Below, piece after piece: positions 19,456-28,262 of a DNA stretch of 59,452 bases. Where the stretch lies: the NCBI GenBank assembly GCA_017847885.1, contig JAGAUA010000007.1, positions 1 through 59,452 of the forward strand. The letters are read 5' to 3'. A program made the position numbers and the translations under genes. Position 1 is the first letter of the stretch. Every line of letters starts with the position of its first letter. The notes under the pieces are model-generated. The model was not told the origin of the DNA. It did no database searches and worked only from the letters and a program-made list of their open reading frames with translations. The DNA is from Oscillospiraceae bacterium. GTDB lineage: Bacteria > Bacillota > Clostridia > Oscillospirales > Ruminococcaceae.

Positions 19456-19597
19456 ATTGTAGGGGCGGATATTATCCGCCCGAAAACGTTAGTTACAGTA
19501 ACCCTCGGGCGGCTTATAGCCGCCCCTACAATGGCTATATTTCAGCATTTGGCAGATAACGGATACAATACAGGGCGGATATAAAATCCGCCCTGCG
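19456..19597. repeat. Cluster of three GC-rich palindromes
   Basis: TAGGGGCGGATATTATCCGC plus CCG, then GGGCGGCTTATAGCCGCCCC plus TAC, then GGGCGGATATAAAATCCGCC plus CT. It fills the gap between ymdB and ftsH. Confidence 0.85.
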
Positions 19598-19608
19598 AAA
19601 TACGATTT

Positions 19609-21549
19609 TTACTCTTCTGTTTTATTCTCTTCGTCAGTATTTTCCCCGGTGATTTCCGCAGTATCGGAAGAAATATTTTCCTCCGCCGTTTCCTCGGACT
19701 TGCCCGTGTTAAGCTCGCCCTTCATAAGCTTCTCAAAGTCGTCGCCGCTTATCTTCTCGTTTTCGATAAGGTACTCCGCAACCTCGGTAAGCTTATCCTT
19801 ATGCTCGGTAAGAAGCGCCTTGCACTCGTCGTATGCCTCTGTAATGATACGCTTTATCTCGGTATCAATAAGGTTTGCGGTGCTTTCGCTGTACTGATGA
19901 GTATGACCGTAATCACGTCCGAGGAAGACCTCGTTTGAGTCGCCGCCGTAAAGCACGGGACCCAGCGCCTCGGAGAAGCCGTACTGCGTAACCATTGCCC
20001 TCGCGCGCTTTGTTGCCTGCTGGATATCGCCGCTTGCTCCTGTGCATACGTCCTCAAAGGTGATAGCTTCTGCAACACGTCCGCCCATTGTCATAACGAT
20101 GTCTTGGTACATTTTGCCCTTTGTAACGTGGCTGTCATCGGTTTCGGGACGGCTTACCGTAAGGCCTGCCGCCTGACCTCTCTGGATCGTTGTAACCTGA
20201 TGAATTTTATCGCACTCGGGCAGGAAGTAACCTGCAACTGCGTGACCTGCTTCGTGGTAAGCTGTGATGCGCCTGTCGCGGTCGGTAATGATGTGGGATT
20301 TCTTTTCGGGACCTGCAATTACCTTGAGTGTAGCTTCCTCGATATCTTCCTCGATGATAGCCTTGCGGTTTGCACGTGCAGCAAGGAGCGCCGCTTCGTT
20401 AAGCAGGTTTTCAAGGTCTGCACCGGTAAAGAACTGAGTTGTTTTTGCGATAACGTTAAGGTCAACATCTGGAGCAAGGGGCTTGTTCTTTGCGTGTACT
20501 TTAAGGATAGCCTCTCTGCCCTTTACGTCGGGGTAACCGACCATAACTTCTCTGTCGAAACGTCCCGGACGGAGAAGCGCAGGGTCAAGGATATCGCGGC
20601 GGTTTGTTGCCGCAATAACGATAACGCCCTCGTTGCCCTCGAAGCCGTCCATTTCAACAAGGAGCTGGTTAAGGGTCTGCTCACGCTCGTCGTGACCGCC
20701 GCCGAGACCTGCTCCACGCTGACGTCCGACTGCGTCAATTTCGTCGATAAAGATTATGGCAGGAGCGTTTTTCTTTGCGGTTTCAAAGAGGTCGCGGACA
20801 CGTGACGCGCCCACGCCGACGAACATTTCAACGAAATCCGAACCGGAAATCGAAAAGAACGGCACGCCTGCTTCACCTGCAACAGCCTTTGCAAGCAAGG
20901 TCTTACCTGTACCCGGAGGACCCATCAGCAGCACGCCCTTGGGGATACGCGCGCCCATTTCGTTATATTTTCTGGGGTTTTTCAGAAAGTCAACTATCTC
21001 GGCAAGTTCGGCTTTTTCCTCGTCTGCACCTGCAACGTCGTCAAAGGTATGCTTCTTGTTTGAGGTATTCTTGACGTTAGCCTTGCCGAAATTGTTCATC
21101 TTTCCGCCGCCGCCAGCCTGCCTCATCATAAAGAAGAAGAAAAATATCATCAGACCTATGATAAGCAGCGAGGGGAGAAGATTATAAAGCCATGAGGTAT
21201 CCTGAATTTTGTAATATTCCAGCTGGAGCGGTGCGTCGGGGTGCAGCTTGTTATACTCGCGGCGGTAGTTTTCCTCGCCTGTCTGTATCTCGTTGAGGAA
21301 CACCGACACGTTGGGGACGGTATAGCTTATCGGCTTATCCTGTCCCTCCACTATCATTTCAAGCTCGCCCGTGCCTAAATCGAAGGTCATTTCGGAGACC
21401 TGATAGTTGTCGAAATACTCCATTATTTCGGAATAGCTGTACTGTGACTCGGGCTTGGTTGCCTGACGCAGAAGCAATACTGCAAAGGCAAGCGCAGCTA
21501 TCATTACCAATGTGTAGATAAGTATGCCCTTGTTGCTTTTTTTGCCCAC
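19609..21549 (-). CDS. ftsH: ATP-dependent zinc metalloprotease FtsH
   Basis: A 646-residue membrane-bound AAA+ protease that removes misfolded membrane proteins and regulators. Two membrane helices (about residues 9-27 and 120-142) flank an extracytoplasmic domain. The AAA domain has Walker A GPPGTGKT (210-217), Walker B IIFIDE (265-270) and the second region of homology [20 protein letters not shown] (314-333). The zinc site HEAGH is at 432-436. The C-terminus is acidic and Glu/Thr-rich. It starts with GTG, with AAAGG 11 nt upstream. It ends the tilS-hpt-ftsH set, a gene order conserved across Firmicutes. Confidence 0.97.
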   Translation of the reverse strand: MGKKSNKGILIYTLVMIAALAFAVLLLRQATKPESQYSYSEIMEYFDNYQVSEMTFDLGTGELEMIVEGQDKPISYTVPNVSVFLNEIQTGEENYRREYNKLHPDAPLQLEYYKIQDTSWLYNLLPSLLIIGLMIFFFFFMMRQAGGGGKMNNFGKANVKNTSNKKHTFDDVAGADEEKAELAEIVDFLKNPRKYNEMGARIPKGVLLMGPPGTGKTLLAKAVAGEAGVPFFSISGSDFVEMFVGVGASRVRDLFETAKKNAPAIIFIDEIDAVGRQRGAGLGGGHDEREQTLNQLLVEMDGFEGNEGVIVIAATNRRDILDPALLRPGRFDREVMVGYPDVKGREAILKVHAKNKPLAPDVDLNVIAKTTQFFTGADLENLLNEAALLAARANRKAIIEEDIEEATLKVIAGPEKKSHIITDRDRRITAYHEAGHAVAGYFLPECDKIHQVTTIQRGQAAGLTVSRPETDDSHVTKGKMYQDIVMTMGGRVAEAITFEDVCTGASGDIQQATKRARAMVTQYGFSEALGPVLYGGDSNEVFLGRDYGHTHQYSESTANLIDTEIKRIITEAYDECKALLTEHKDKLTEVAEYLIENEKISGDDFEKLMKGELNTGKSEETAEENISSDTAEITGENTDEENKTEE

Positions 21550-21619
21550 TTGTTATCAATCCTTTCGAGGTAAATTTCTATATAAAAAATTATATATTCT
21601 AAGGTAAAAGAAATCCTGC

Positions 21620-22165
21620 TTATCCGCCGTACTCCGCAATATAGGGAAGATTGCGGTACAGCTCGCCGCAGTCAAGACCGTAGCCCACAACAAAAAGGTC
21701 GGGAACGGTAAAAAGCGGTATATCCGCTTCAAGCTCTACAACTCTGCGTTCGGGCTTGTCGAGAAGGGTAACTATTTTAAGGGAAAGGGGGTTACGCGCT
21801 TTCAGCAGCTTTGCAACGTCGCTTAACGTCCTGCCCGTGTCAATTATATCCTCAACGATAATCACGTGGTAGTTGCTCACGTCCTGCTGCAAGTCCATGG
21901 TAATATTTACTATGCCCGAAGAGCTTGTGCCGTTGTAGTAGCTTTGGGCGCACATAAAGCCTATCTCGCAGGGCATGTCTATCGCCCTGCACAAATCCGC
22001 CATAAAGATGAACGCGCCCTTTAAAATGCTCACCAGAAGCAGCGGCTTTCCGCGGTACTCCTCACTGATAAGTCTGCCCGTTTCCTTGATTTTTAACTGT
22101 ATTTCCTCTTCGGTAATAAGAATTTTTTTGATTTTTCCGTTGACTTCCTCTGGGTTGAAGTTCAT
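21620..22165 (-). CDS. hpt: Hypoxanthine phosphoribosyltransferase
   Basis: A 181-residue purine salvage enzyme that converts hypoxanthine or guanine with PRPP to IMP or GMP. The PRPP-binding motif VIIVEDIIDTGRTL lies near residues 97-110. Other family marks are LLLVSILKGAFIFMADL, an active-site flexible loop near SYYNGTSSSG, and KPERRVVELEADI near the C-terminus. Length is normal. The ribosome binding site is AAAAGGAG. It lies between tilS and ftsH on the same strand. Confidence 0.96.
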   Translation of the reverse strand: MNFNPEEVNGKIKKILITEEEIQLKIKETGRLISEEYRGKPLLLVSILKGAFIFMADLCRAIDMPCEIGFMCAQSYYNGTSSSGIVNITMDLQQDVSNYHVIIVEDIIDTGRTLSDVAKLLKARNPLSLKIVTLLDKPERRVVELEADIPLFTVPDLFVVGYGLDCGELYRNLPYIAEYGG

Positions 22166-22204
22166 GCTTTGGTTTACTCCTTTTGTTTTACGTCATTTAT
22201 TCTT

Positions 22205-22288
22205 TATCGGGCGGATAATATCCGCCCCTACAAAACGGATTAAATACATAGTTACATTGTAGGGGCGGCTATCAGCCGCCCGTTAAAA
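22205..22288. repeat. Two GC-rich palindromes
   Basis: GGGCGGATAATATCCGCCCC plus TAC and TAGGGGCGGCTATCAGCCGC plus CCG, in opposite orientation, filling the tilS-hpt gap. Confidence 0.85.
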
Positions 22289-22327
22289 ACGAAATCGGCA
22301 ATTTTGTTTCGGCGATTATCCGCTATA

Positions 22328-23656
22328 TTACGTTGTTATCTCAATAACAAGGTAATTTTCCGTGTTTTCGTCCGCCTTGACCCTGTCTGCAAAGCCAGCG
22401 TGTTCCGCCCAGACTATGCCCGACTCGTCCTCTATCACCGCCGAAACGGCTCGTTCCCCGGGGGGGAGTCTTTCCTGCAAAAGCTTTCGCAGCTCCCGTG
22501 TATGCGCCTGACCTGCGGGTTTCAGCTTATCGCTTCTTCTGCGGTTGCGAAGTACGGCGACACCTTGTATTTTATCATAATCCGCATACATGGTTGTTAA
22601 TTTTTTATTAACATTGCCGTTTGCGTTCACGATTTCGCCATTTAATTTCGATATTATCACAAATTTATCACCGTAAAAGTGATATTTTCCGCATTTTGTA
22701 ATATTCTGCGGCATAATTTCGGGTAGCTCGTCATTTTCCGCCGCGGTAATTTTCAGCCTGCCATCACGGGAAATTGCGAAGGTATCTCTTCCGAGACCGA
22801 CCTTTCCGCCGCCCGAGAGCAGTATTCCGTCAACAGCGGACACCGCCGCCGCGGATACCTCAATGCCGTTATCTTTCAGCAAATTAATAATGACCCGTTT
22901 TCTCACCGCCGGGTGAAGCTGCCGCAGGTCGCCGTTTTCACTTACTCGCGCCTGCTCCTGCAAGTAATCCTCGTCCTCGGCAAGGGAAATCGTCGTCTCG
23001 GTAATGCACCGTGGAAAGGCAGAGTGTACCTGCGCCATTTCGGGCATAATGCGGTGCCTTATCCTGTTTCGGGTATAATCGTCGGAAAGATTGGTGCTGT
23101 CGGTAACGAAGTCCTGCCCCTTTGCGGCGAGGTAAGCTTCTATTTCCTCACGGGTACACTCAATAAGCGGACGTATCACCCGTCCTCTTACGGGAGGGAT
23201 ACCCGTCAACCCTTTCAGACCCGTGCCCCGTGCAAGGCGAAAAAGCACCGTTTCGGCGTTGTCGTTAAGGTTATGCGCCGTAGCTATCCTGTCGACGTTC
23301 ACGGTATCGAAAAGCTTGTAGCGCAGCTCCCGTGCGCCCGTTTCAACGGAAACGCCCAAGGCACGCGAAAATGCGGCGGCATCCTCACGGTAAACCGTCA
23401 GAGGAATGTCCAACCGCTTACACAGACAGCGGCAGAAGTTCTCGTCCCGGTCGCTTTCCTCGTCCCTCAGCATATGGTTGATATGCACGGCGCAGAGGGT
23501 TATCCCAAGCTCCGCGGACAATCCGTGCAGCACAAGAAGCAGAGCAACGCTGTCCGCGCCGCCCGATAATGCGGTGCAGACTCTGTCCCCTGCCGAAAGC
23601 ATATTATATTTTGCGATAGCGGCTTTTACTTTTTCCTGTATGGCTGTCCTATTCAC
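22328..23656 (-). CDS. tilS: tRNA(Ile)-lysidine synthetase
   Basis: A 442-residue ATP-dependent enzyme that attaches lysine to C34 of the AUA-reading tRNA-Ile, changing its decoding from AUG to AUA; essential in most bacteria. The N-type ATP pyrophosphatase motif SGGADS is at residues 31-36. VHINHMLRDEES and TAHNLNDNAETVLFRLARGT are typical of the family. The C-terminal substrate-binding domain includes LRNRRRSDKLKPAGQAHTRE. It begins with GTG in a run of GAATAGTGAA-like repeats without a good ribosome binding site, so the start is uncertain by some residues. It is followed by hpt and ftsH. Confidence 0.94.
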   Translation of the reverse strand: MNRTAIQEKVKAAIAKYNMLSAGDRVCTALSGGADSVALLLVLHGLSAELGITLCAVHINHMLRDEESDRDENFCRCLCKRLDIPLTVYREDAAAFSRALGVSVETGARELRYKLFDTVNVDRIATAHNLNDNAETVLFRLARGTGLKGLTGIPPVRGRVIRPLIECTREEIEAYLAAKGQDFVTDSTNLSDDYTRNRIRHRIMPEMAQVHSAFPRCITETTISLAEDEDYLQEQARVSENGDLRQLHPAVRKRVIINLLKDNGIEVSAAAVSAVDGILLSGGGKVGLGRDTFAISRDGRLKITAAENDELPEIMPQNITKCGKYHFYGDKFVIISKLNGEIVNANGNVNKKLTTMYADYDKIQGVAVLRNRRRSDKLKPAGQAHTRELRKLLQERLPPGERAVSAVIEDESGIVWAEHAGFADRVKADENTENYLVIEITT

Positions 23657-23720
23657 TCTTCACTATTCACTATTCTCTATTCACTTTTCACTATTCACTA
23701 AAATTTGCTTTAAACTGAAT

Positions 23721-23955
23721 TTCTAAGCAGCTGCGCTGCTTCTAAGGACGCTCTCTCTTGCAGAGCGTCCTTCTTTTGCAGCTTGCCGCTGCAAAATTCA
23801 ACCTTGCAGAGCGCTTCTCAGGCAGCGCCTGCGGGCGCAAGTTGGGGATTTCGCCGCGTGCGCGCGGCGACCAAAGGCTCTGCCTTTGGAAACCGCAGCC
23901 TTGAAAGGCTGGCGAACTTTTTACTCTCCGATGTTTCCCAAAGGGAAACATCGGA
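23721..23955. repeat. Partial copy of the modular hairpin repeat
   Basis: This stretch aligns with about 11030-11249, module for module. Several stems differ by paired changes that keep the hairpin: GGACGCTC/GAGCGTCC here against GAACGCCC/GGGCGTTC there, and CGCCGCG/CGCGGCG against CGCCGTC/GACGGCG. It ends in a 13-bp perfect hairpin TCCGATGTTTCCC/GGGAAACATCGGA at 23927-23955. It lies between dnaB and tilS; open frames in it are incidental. Confidence 0.8.
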
Positions 23956-23970
23956 AATTCCATTTTTTCG

Positions 23971-25326
23971 TCACTTTTCCGGCGGCTGCTGCTTATTGAA
24001 CATATCCGCGCCCAAAAACAGCGTATACTGTCCGTTCCAGCGCAGATTTACCGTTCCCGTTTCGCCGTGGCGGTTTTTCGCAACTATGCACTCCGCCAAG
24101 GTCTGGTCGGGGTTTTCTTTATTATAGTATCCGTCGCGGTACAAAAACATAACTATGTCCGCGTCCTGCTCGATAGAACCCGACTCACGCAGGTCGGACA
24201 GTATCGGGCGCTTGTCCGTTCTTGACTCTACCGAACGGGAAAGCTGCGAAAGGGTGATAACGGGGACGTTCAGCTCCTTTGCCATAAGCTTGAGCTGACG
24301 TGTTATCTCGGAAATCTCGTTGACGCGGTTGTCTATCCGCCTGCTTGAATTCATAAGCTGGAGATAGTCGATTATGACAAGACCGAGGTTTTTCATGCGC
24401 CGCAGCTTTGCCTTCATTTGGGGCACGGTTATTCCTGCGGTATCGTCAAGATATATGTTCATCTCCGAGAGCCTTTCCGCGCCTTGGGCAAGCTTCACCC
24501 ACTGGTCGCCGGATATCCTGCCCTGCATGAGATACTCGCTTTCCACAAGGCTTTCCGATGAGAGCATACGTGTAACAAGCTGCTCCTTGGACATTTCAAG
24601 GGAGAATATTACTACCTCGGACTCGCGGTTGCGCCTTGCAACGTTTGAAGCGATGTTAAGCACAAATGAGGTCTTTCCCATTGCAGGACGCGCCGCAACG
24701 ATAAGCAGGTCGGACTTGTTCAGACCCGTTATTACGCCGTCAAGGTCGGAAAAGCCCGACTTTGCGCCCAGATATTTTTCCTTGTCGGGACCCGATTTTC
24801 TTCCCAACTCGTCGTACGCCTCAAGAATGACCTCGTCTATCTTGGTCATACCGTCCGTCGCCTTGCCTTGGCGGATGTCGTATATCTTCTGCTCGGCATA
24901 GTCAAGAAGCCCCGAAGCGCTTTCCTGCCCTGCGGAGGATATCTCGATTATCTCCCGTGCGGTTGTGATAAGCTGTCTGATGTAGTATTTTTCCTCCACG
25001 ATCTTGCAGTAGCTTTCTACATTTTTCGTGGTAGGAACGCCCTCCATTATGGAAGCAAGGTACTCCTTGCCTGCGGTGGAGCTTTCAAACACGCCGTCCT
25101 TGACCGCCTCGTTTATCACGGTGATGATATCCGCGTTTACCCCAAGGGTAAAGAGTCTGATTATTATTGCGAAAAGGTCGCGGTGCTTGGAAACATAGAA
25201 GCTGTCGGGCTTTATGTAATTCATCGCCGCCGACAGCGACTCGGGGTCGAGCAGGATCGCGCCCAGCACGGTCTGCTCCGCTTCAAGGTTATAGGGAAGC
25301 TCACCTGTATCAAGGTTAAGATCCAT
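23971..25326 (-). CDS. dnaB: Replicative DNA helicase
   Basis: A 451-residue hexameric helicase that unwinds DNA at the replication fork (called DnaC in Bacillus). The N-terminal domain (residues 7-110) contains LPYNLEAEQTVLGAILLDPE. The RecA-like domain shows Walker A ARPAMGKTSF near residue 212, EVVIFSLEMSKEQLVTRML, Walker B LGLVIIDYLQLM near residue 310 and the LSQLSRSVESR segment near 357. Full length. It is the last gene of the gdpP-rplI-dnaB cluster, a classical Firmicutes arrangement, 21 bp after rplI. Confidence 0.96.
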   Translation of the reverse strand: MDLNLDTGELPYNLEAEQTVLGAILLDPESLSAAMNYIKPDSFYVSKHRDLFAIIIRLFTLGVNADIITVINEAVKDGVFESSTAGKEYLASIMEGVPTTKNVESYCKIVEEKYYIRQLITTAREIIEISSAGQESASGLLDYAEQKIYDIRQGKATDGMTKIDEVILEAYDELGRKSGPDKEKYLGAKSGFSDLDGVITGLNKSDLLIVAARPAMGKTSFVLNIASNVARRNRESEVVIFSLEMSKEQLVTRMLSSESLVESEYLMQGRISGDQWVKLAQGAERLSEMNIYLDDTAGITVPQMKAKLRRMKNLGLVIIDYLQLMNSSRRIDNRVNEISEITRQLKLMAKELNVPVITLSQLSRSVESRTDKRPILSDLRESGSIEQDADIVMFLYRDGYYNKENPDQTLAECIVAKNRHGETGTVNLRWNGQYTLFLGADMFNKQQPPEK

Positions 25327-25346
25327 TTTGCACCTCCGTTAAACTT

Positions 25347-25793
25347 TTATTCCTCAACGACCTCGACCGTTACCTTTGCGGATATTCCTGCAAGAAATTT
25401 TACCTCGGCGGTGTATGTGCCGAAGCTTTTTATCTCGGCGGAAAGGCTTACCTTTTTCTTGTCTGCCTTTACGCCAAGCTGCTCGGAGATAAGGTCGGCA
25501 ATATTGCCTGCGGTAACTGCACCGAAAAGCTTGCCGCCCTGACCAGCCTTGGCTTTGCAGATGACCTTTTTGTCCTTGAGCTTCTCGGCAGCAGCCATAG
25601 CCTCCTGCTTTGCAACGTCAGCCTTGTGCTGCTCGGAGGATTTCTTTCCTGCAAGGTCGGACATATTCTTTGACGTTGCCTCAACAGCAAGACCCTTGCC
25701 TATGAGGAAGTTTCTTGCGTAGCCGTCGGATACCTCCTTGACCTCGCCTTTTTTAGCTGTGCCCTTTACGTCCTGTAAGAAAATTACTTTCAT
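25347..25793 (-). CDS. rplI: 50S ribosomal protein L9
   Basis: A 148-residue ribosomal protein that binds domain V of 23S rRNA. The N-terminal globular domain [20 protein letters not shown] with [16 protein letters not shown] is unmistakable. A long connecting helix of Lys/Ala/Glu residues (about 45-78) leads to the C-terminal domain with [15 protein letters not shown]. The start at 25793 is chosen because AAAGG lies 9 nt upstream; an ATG at 25802 is in contact with it. Confidence 0.96.
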   Translation of the reverse strand: MKVIFLQDVKGTAKKGEVKEVSDGYARNFLIGKGLAVEATSKNMSDLAGKKSSEQHKADVAKQEAMAAAEKLKDKKVICKAKAGQGGKLFGAVTAGNIADLISEQLGVKADKKKVSLSAEIKSFGTYTAEVKFLAGISAKVTVEVVEE

Positions 25794-25857
25794 TTTTAAC
25801 ATCCTTTCTGTGTGGTTATTAACTATTAATTATTCACTTTTCACTATTCACTTTTCA

Positions 25858-26042
25858 CTTTCGGGACGGGTGACCCGTCCCCTACGATATCCGGTTGAAA
25901 ATAATGCCGATTGTAGGGGCGGAATCTATTTCCGCCCGTAAATTGCGTATTTATTGTTCCACGGGCGGATATGGAATCCGCCCCTACAAAAATTGTTCAC
26001 TATTCATTTTTTACTTTCGGGACGGGAGACCCGTCCCCTACA
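25858..26042. repeat. Cluster of four GC-rich palindromes
   Basis: CGGGACGGGTGACCCGTCCC, TAGGGGCGGAATCTATTTCC plus GCCC, GGGCGGATATGGAATCCGCC plus CCTAC, and CGGGACGGGAGACCCGTCCC plus CTAC. Short TTCACTTTTCACTATTCAC runs flank the cluster. It separates gdpP from rplI. Confidence 0.85.
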
Positions 26043-26058
26043 TATAAAATTTAAAACA

Positions 26059-28053
26059 TCATGATATATTCGCGATAAACTCGTCTATTGCGCCGATAAG
26101 CTTCGCTTTTGCTTCCGCGACCTTTATTCCCGTGAACTGCGCCGCCGCCATTGTTTGGTGTCCGCCGCCGCCAAGCTTTTCCATGATTATCTGCACGTTC
26201 ATCACGCCCAGCGAACGCGCCGAAATGCTCACGCCGCCGTCGGGTGTGCCGAATATCACAAAGCTTGCGTCCACGCCCTCGATGCCCAGCATTTCGTCCG
26301 CAGCCTGCGCCGCGCACACTCTCGACTCCGCGGAGCAGCTGTCGTCCGCCGCAATTGCGCAGCGGTTGTATATCTCGGCTGAGGAAACAAGCTGGGAGCG
26401 CTGACGTATGCACTCAAAGCTGTTTGCAAACAGTCCCTTGACCGCCACCATGTCCGCGCCAAGCTTTCTCAGGAAAGCCGCCGCCTCAAAGGTACGCACG
26501 CCCGTGCGCATAACAAAATTCTTGGTATCAAGCATTATTCCTGCAAGCATCGCATCTGCGTAATAGCTTGGCAGCTTGTCGATATTTGCAAAATACTGTA
26601 TCAGCTCCGCGGTCATTTCGCTTGCCGAGGAAGCGTAAGGCTCATGGTGGAAGATGACCGCGTTGTCAATGTAATTCACGGTCTGGCGGTGGTGGTCGAT
26701 GACCGCGATCTGCTTTGCCGCGTCGTAAAGCTCGGTGCTTTCGATGATGTCCTTGTTGTGGGTGTCGGTAATGATTAGCAGGGTATCCTCGGTCATGCGC
26801 TCAAGCGCCTCTTTGGGGGAAATGAATATGGGCGGCTCGTCGGTGAGGTTTTCGTTCAAACGGTCGATTATCGGCTTTGCAAGGTTTCTGTCGGGGTCGA
26901 CAGCCATATACGCCTCAATATCGGGGTTAAGACGGCGTATCGCGCCCACCATTCCTGCGCCCGAGCCAACGCTGTCAAGGTCACCGAAGCGGTGTCCCAT
27001 AACGATGACTCTGTCGCATGAGCCGATAAGCTCCGCAAGAGCCGTGGATACAAAACGGGTCTTGACCCTTGTGGTTTTCTCTATGCCCTTTGAAACGCCG
27101 CCGAAGAACTCAAAGCCCTTCTCGTTCTTTATTGCAGCCTGGTCGCCGCCGCGTCCCTGCGCCATTTCAAGAGCCTGCTTAGCCTCGCGTTCGCTGTCGG
27201 CAATGCTTCCGCCGCTTATTCCTGCGCCGATGGAAAGGGTTACCGCAGACCTGCCCTCAACGGGTATGCCCCGGACGCTGTCAAGCACCTTGAACTTGTT
27301 CTTTATCATATTTTCAAGGTCGCGCTCCTCGGCAACGGCGATAAACCTGTCGCTGGAGACCTTTCTCATTAGCGCGCCGTACTCCTCAAAATAGGTTTCG
27401 AGGAACTTGTCTATCTGTATCATGATATGCGCCTTTTCGCTGTCGCGCTCGTTTGAGAGGATATCCTCGTAGTTGTCCACGGAAATGAGGATAACCACGG
27501 GGCGTATATCGTTGAAGCGGTTTTCAAGGGTGATATAGTCGCTTATATCGTCGAAGTAAAGCAGGGTCAGGTCGGAAATAAGCTCCGAGTCCGAGTCGCG
27601 CTTTTCGGTAGTTACCGCGGAAATGCGGAAATGCCCCGTTTCGTAGCTTACAGTGGTATTCTTGTTTTCAATGGTCTTTTGCAGGTCGATGTCGATTATC
27701 CCCGTTATGTGTATGCCGAAAGCGTCTCCGCCGTAGACCTGCTCGGTAAAGGCGATGTTGTACCATACTATAATGCCCTCACTGTCCACGATAACGGCAG
27801 GCGCAGGGAATTTGTACAGCGAGTCGCGCTCGGTAAGGTTAAGCTGGGACTCCATTTCCGTCACGAATTTATGCAGATTTTTTTGCGACGCGGAAAAAAG
27901 CGTCAAAAACGCAAGCGCCGTCAGCGCGGTTATTGCAAGCAGAGTCCAGAACCGCACCTCGTCCACATCGTAAACCGAGAACGCGCAGGCAAGGGACACC
28001 ACTACCAGCAGCAGCGATACCATTTTAAAGGCTGTCCAGCGTTTTCCTGTCAT
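26059..28053 (-). CDS. gdpP: Cyclic-di-AMP phosphodiesterase (GdpP/YybT type)
   Basis: A 664-residue membrane phosphodiesterase that hydrolyses the second messenger c-di-AMP. Two N-terminal membrane helices (about residues 10-60) precede a PAS-like segment (FPAPAVIVDSEGIIVWYN) and a degenerate GGDEF domain near residues 170-300 (SIGAGISGG). The DHH/DHHA1 part starts with VIVMGHRFGDLDSVGSGAGM near residue 350, has VIDHHRQ near residue 425, and ends with KLGGGGHQTMAAAQF near 630, the DHHA1 GGGH motif. All key metal ligands appear present. The start at 28053 is preferred over 28059 because of AAAGGA spacing. It heads the gdpP-rplI-dnaB cluster. Confidence 0.95.
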   Translation of the reverse strand: MTGKRWTAFKMVSLLLVVVSLACAFSVYDVDEVRFWTLLAITALTALAFLTLFSASQKNLHKFVTEMESQLNLTERDSLYKFPAPAVIVDSEGIIVWYNIAFTEQVYGGDAFGIHITGIIDIDLQKTIENKNTTVSYETGHFRISAVTTEKRDSDSELISDLTLLYFDDISDYITLENRFNDIRPVVILISVDNYEDILSNERDSEKAHIMIQIDKFLETYFEEYGALMRKVSSDRFIAVAEERDLENMIKNKFKVLDSVRGIPVEGRSAVTLSIGAGISGGSIADSEREAKQALEMAQGRGGDQAAIKNEKGFEFFGGVSKGIEKTTRVKTRFVSTALAELIGSCDRVIVMGHRFGDLDSVGSGAGMVGAIRRLNPDIEAYMAVDPDRNLAKPIIDRLNENLTDEPPIFISPKEALERMTEDTLLIITDTHNKDIIESTELYDAAKQIAVIDHHRQTVNYIDNAVIFHHEPYASSASEMTAELIQYFANIDKLPSYYADAMLAGIMLDTKNFVMRTGVRTFEAAAFLRKLGADMVAVKGLFANSFECIRQRSQLVSSAEIYNRCAIAADDSCSAESRVCAAQAADEMLGIEGVDASFVIFGTPDGGVSISARSLGVMNVQIIMEKLGGGGHQTMAAAQFTGIKVAEAKAKLIGAIDEFIANIS

Positions 28054-28091
28054 AGGCATTTCCTTTCAATAATTGTGGGGTAATGATTTTT

Positions 28092-28260
28092 CGGGGACGG
28101 GTTTTATCCCGTTGATAATACATTGTATACGGTATACGGGCGGATAATATCCGCCCCTACACTATTCACTTTTCACGGGACGGGAAACCCGTCCCCTACA
28201 AAACAAAATCGTAAGATTTCGTTTTAATTCCGCATTACGAATTCCGCATTCCGCATTAGA
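28092..28260. repeat. Cluster of GC-rich palindromes and an ATTCCGCATT run
   Basis: GGGGACGGGTTTTATCCCGT, GGGCGGATAATATCCGCCCC plus TAC and GGGACGGGAAACCCGTCCCC plus TAC. At 28230-28258 there is a short direct repeat of CCGCATTACGAATT and CCGCATT units, also seen near 30675-30700. No gene. Confidence 0.8.
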
Positions 28261-28262
28261 AT

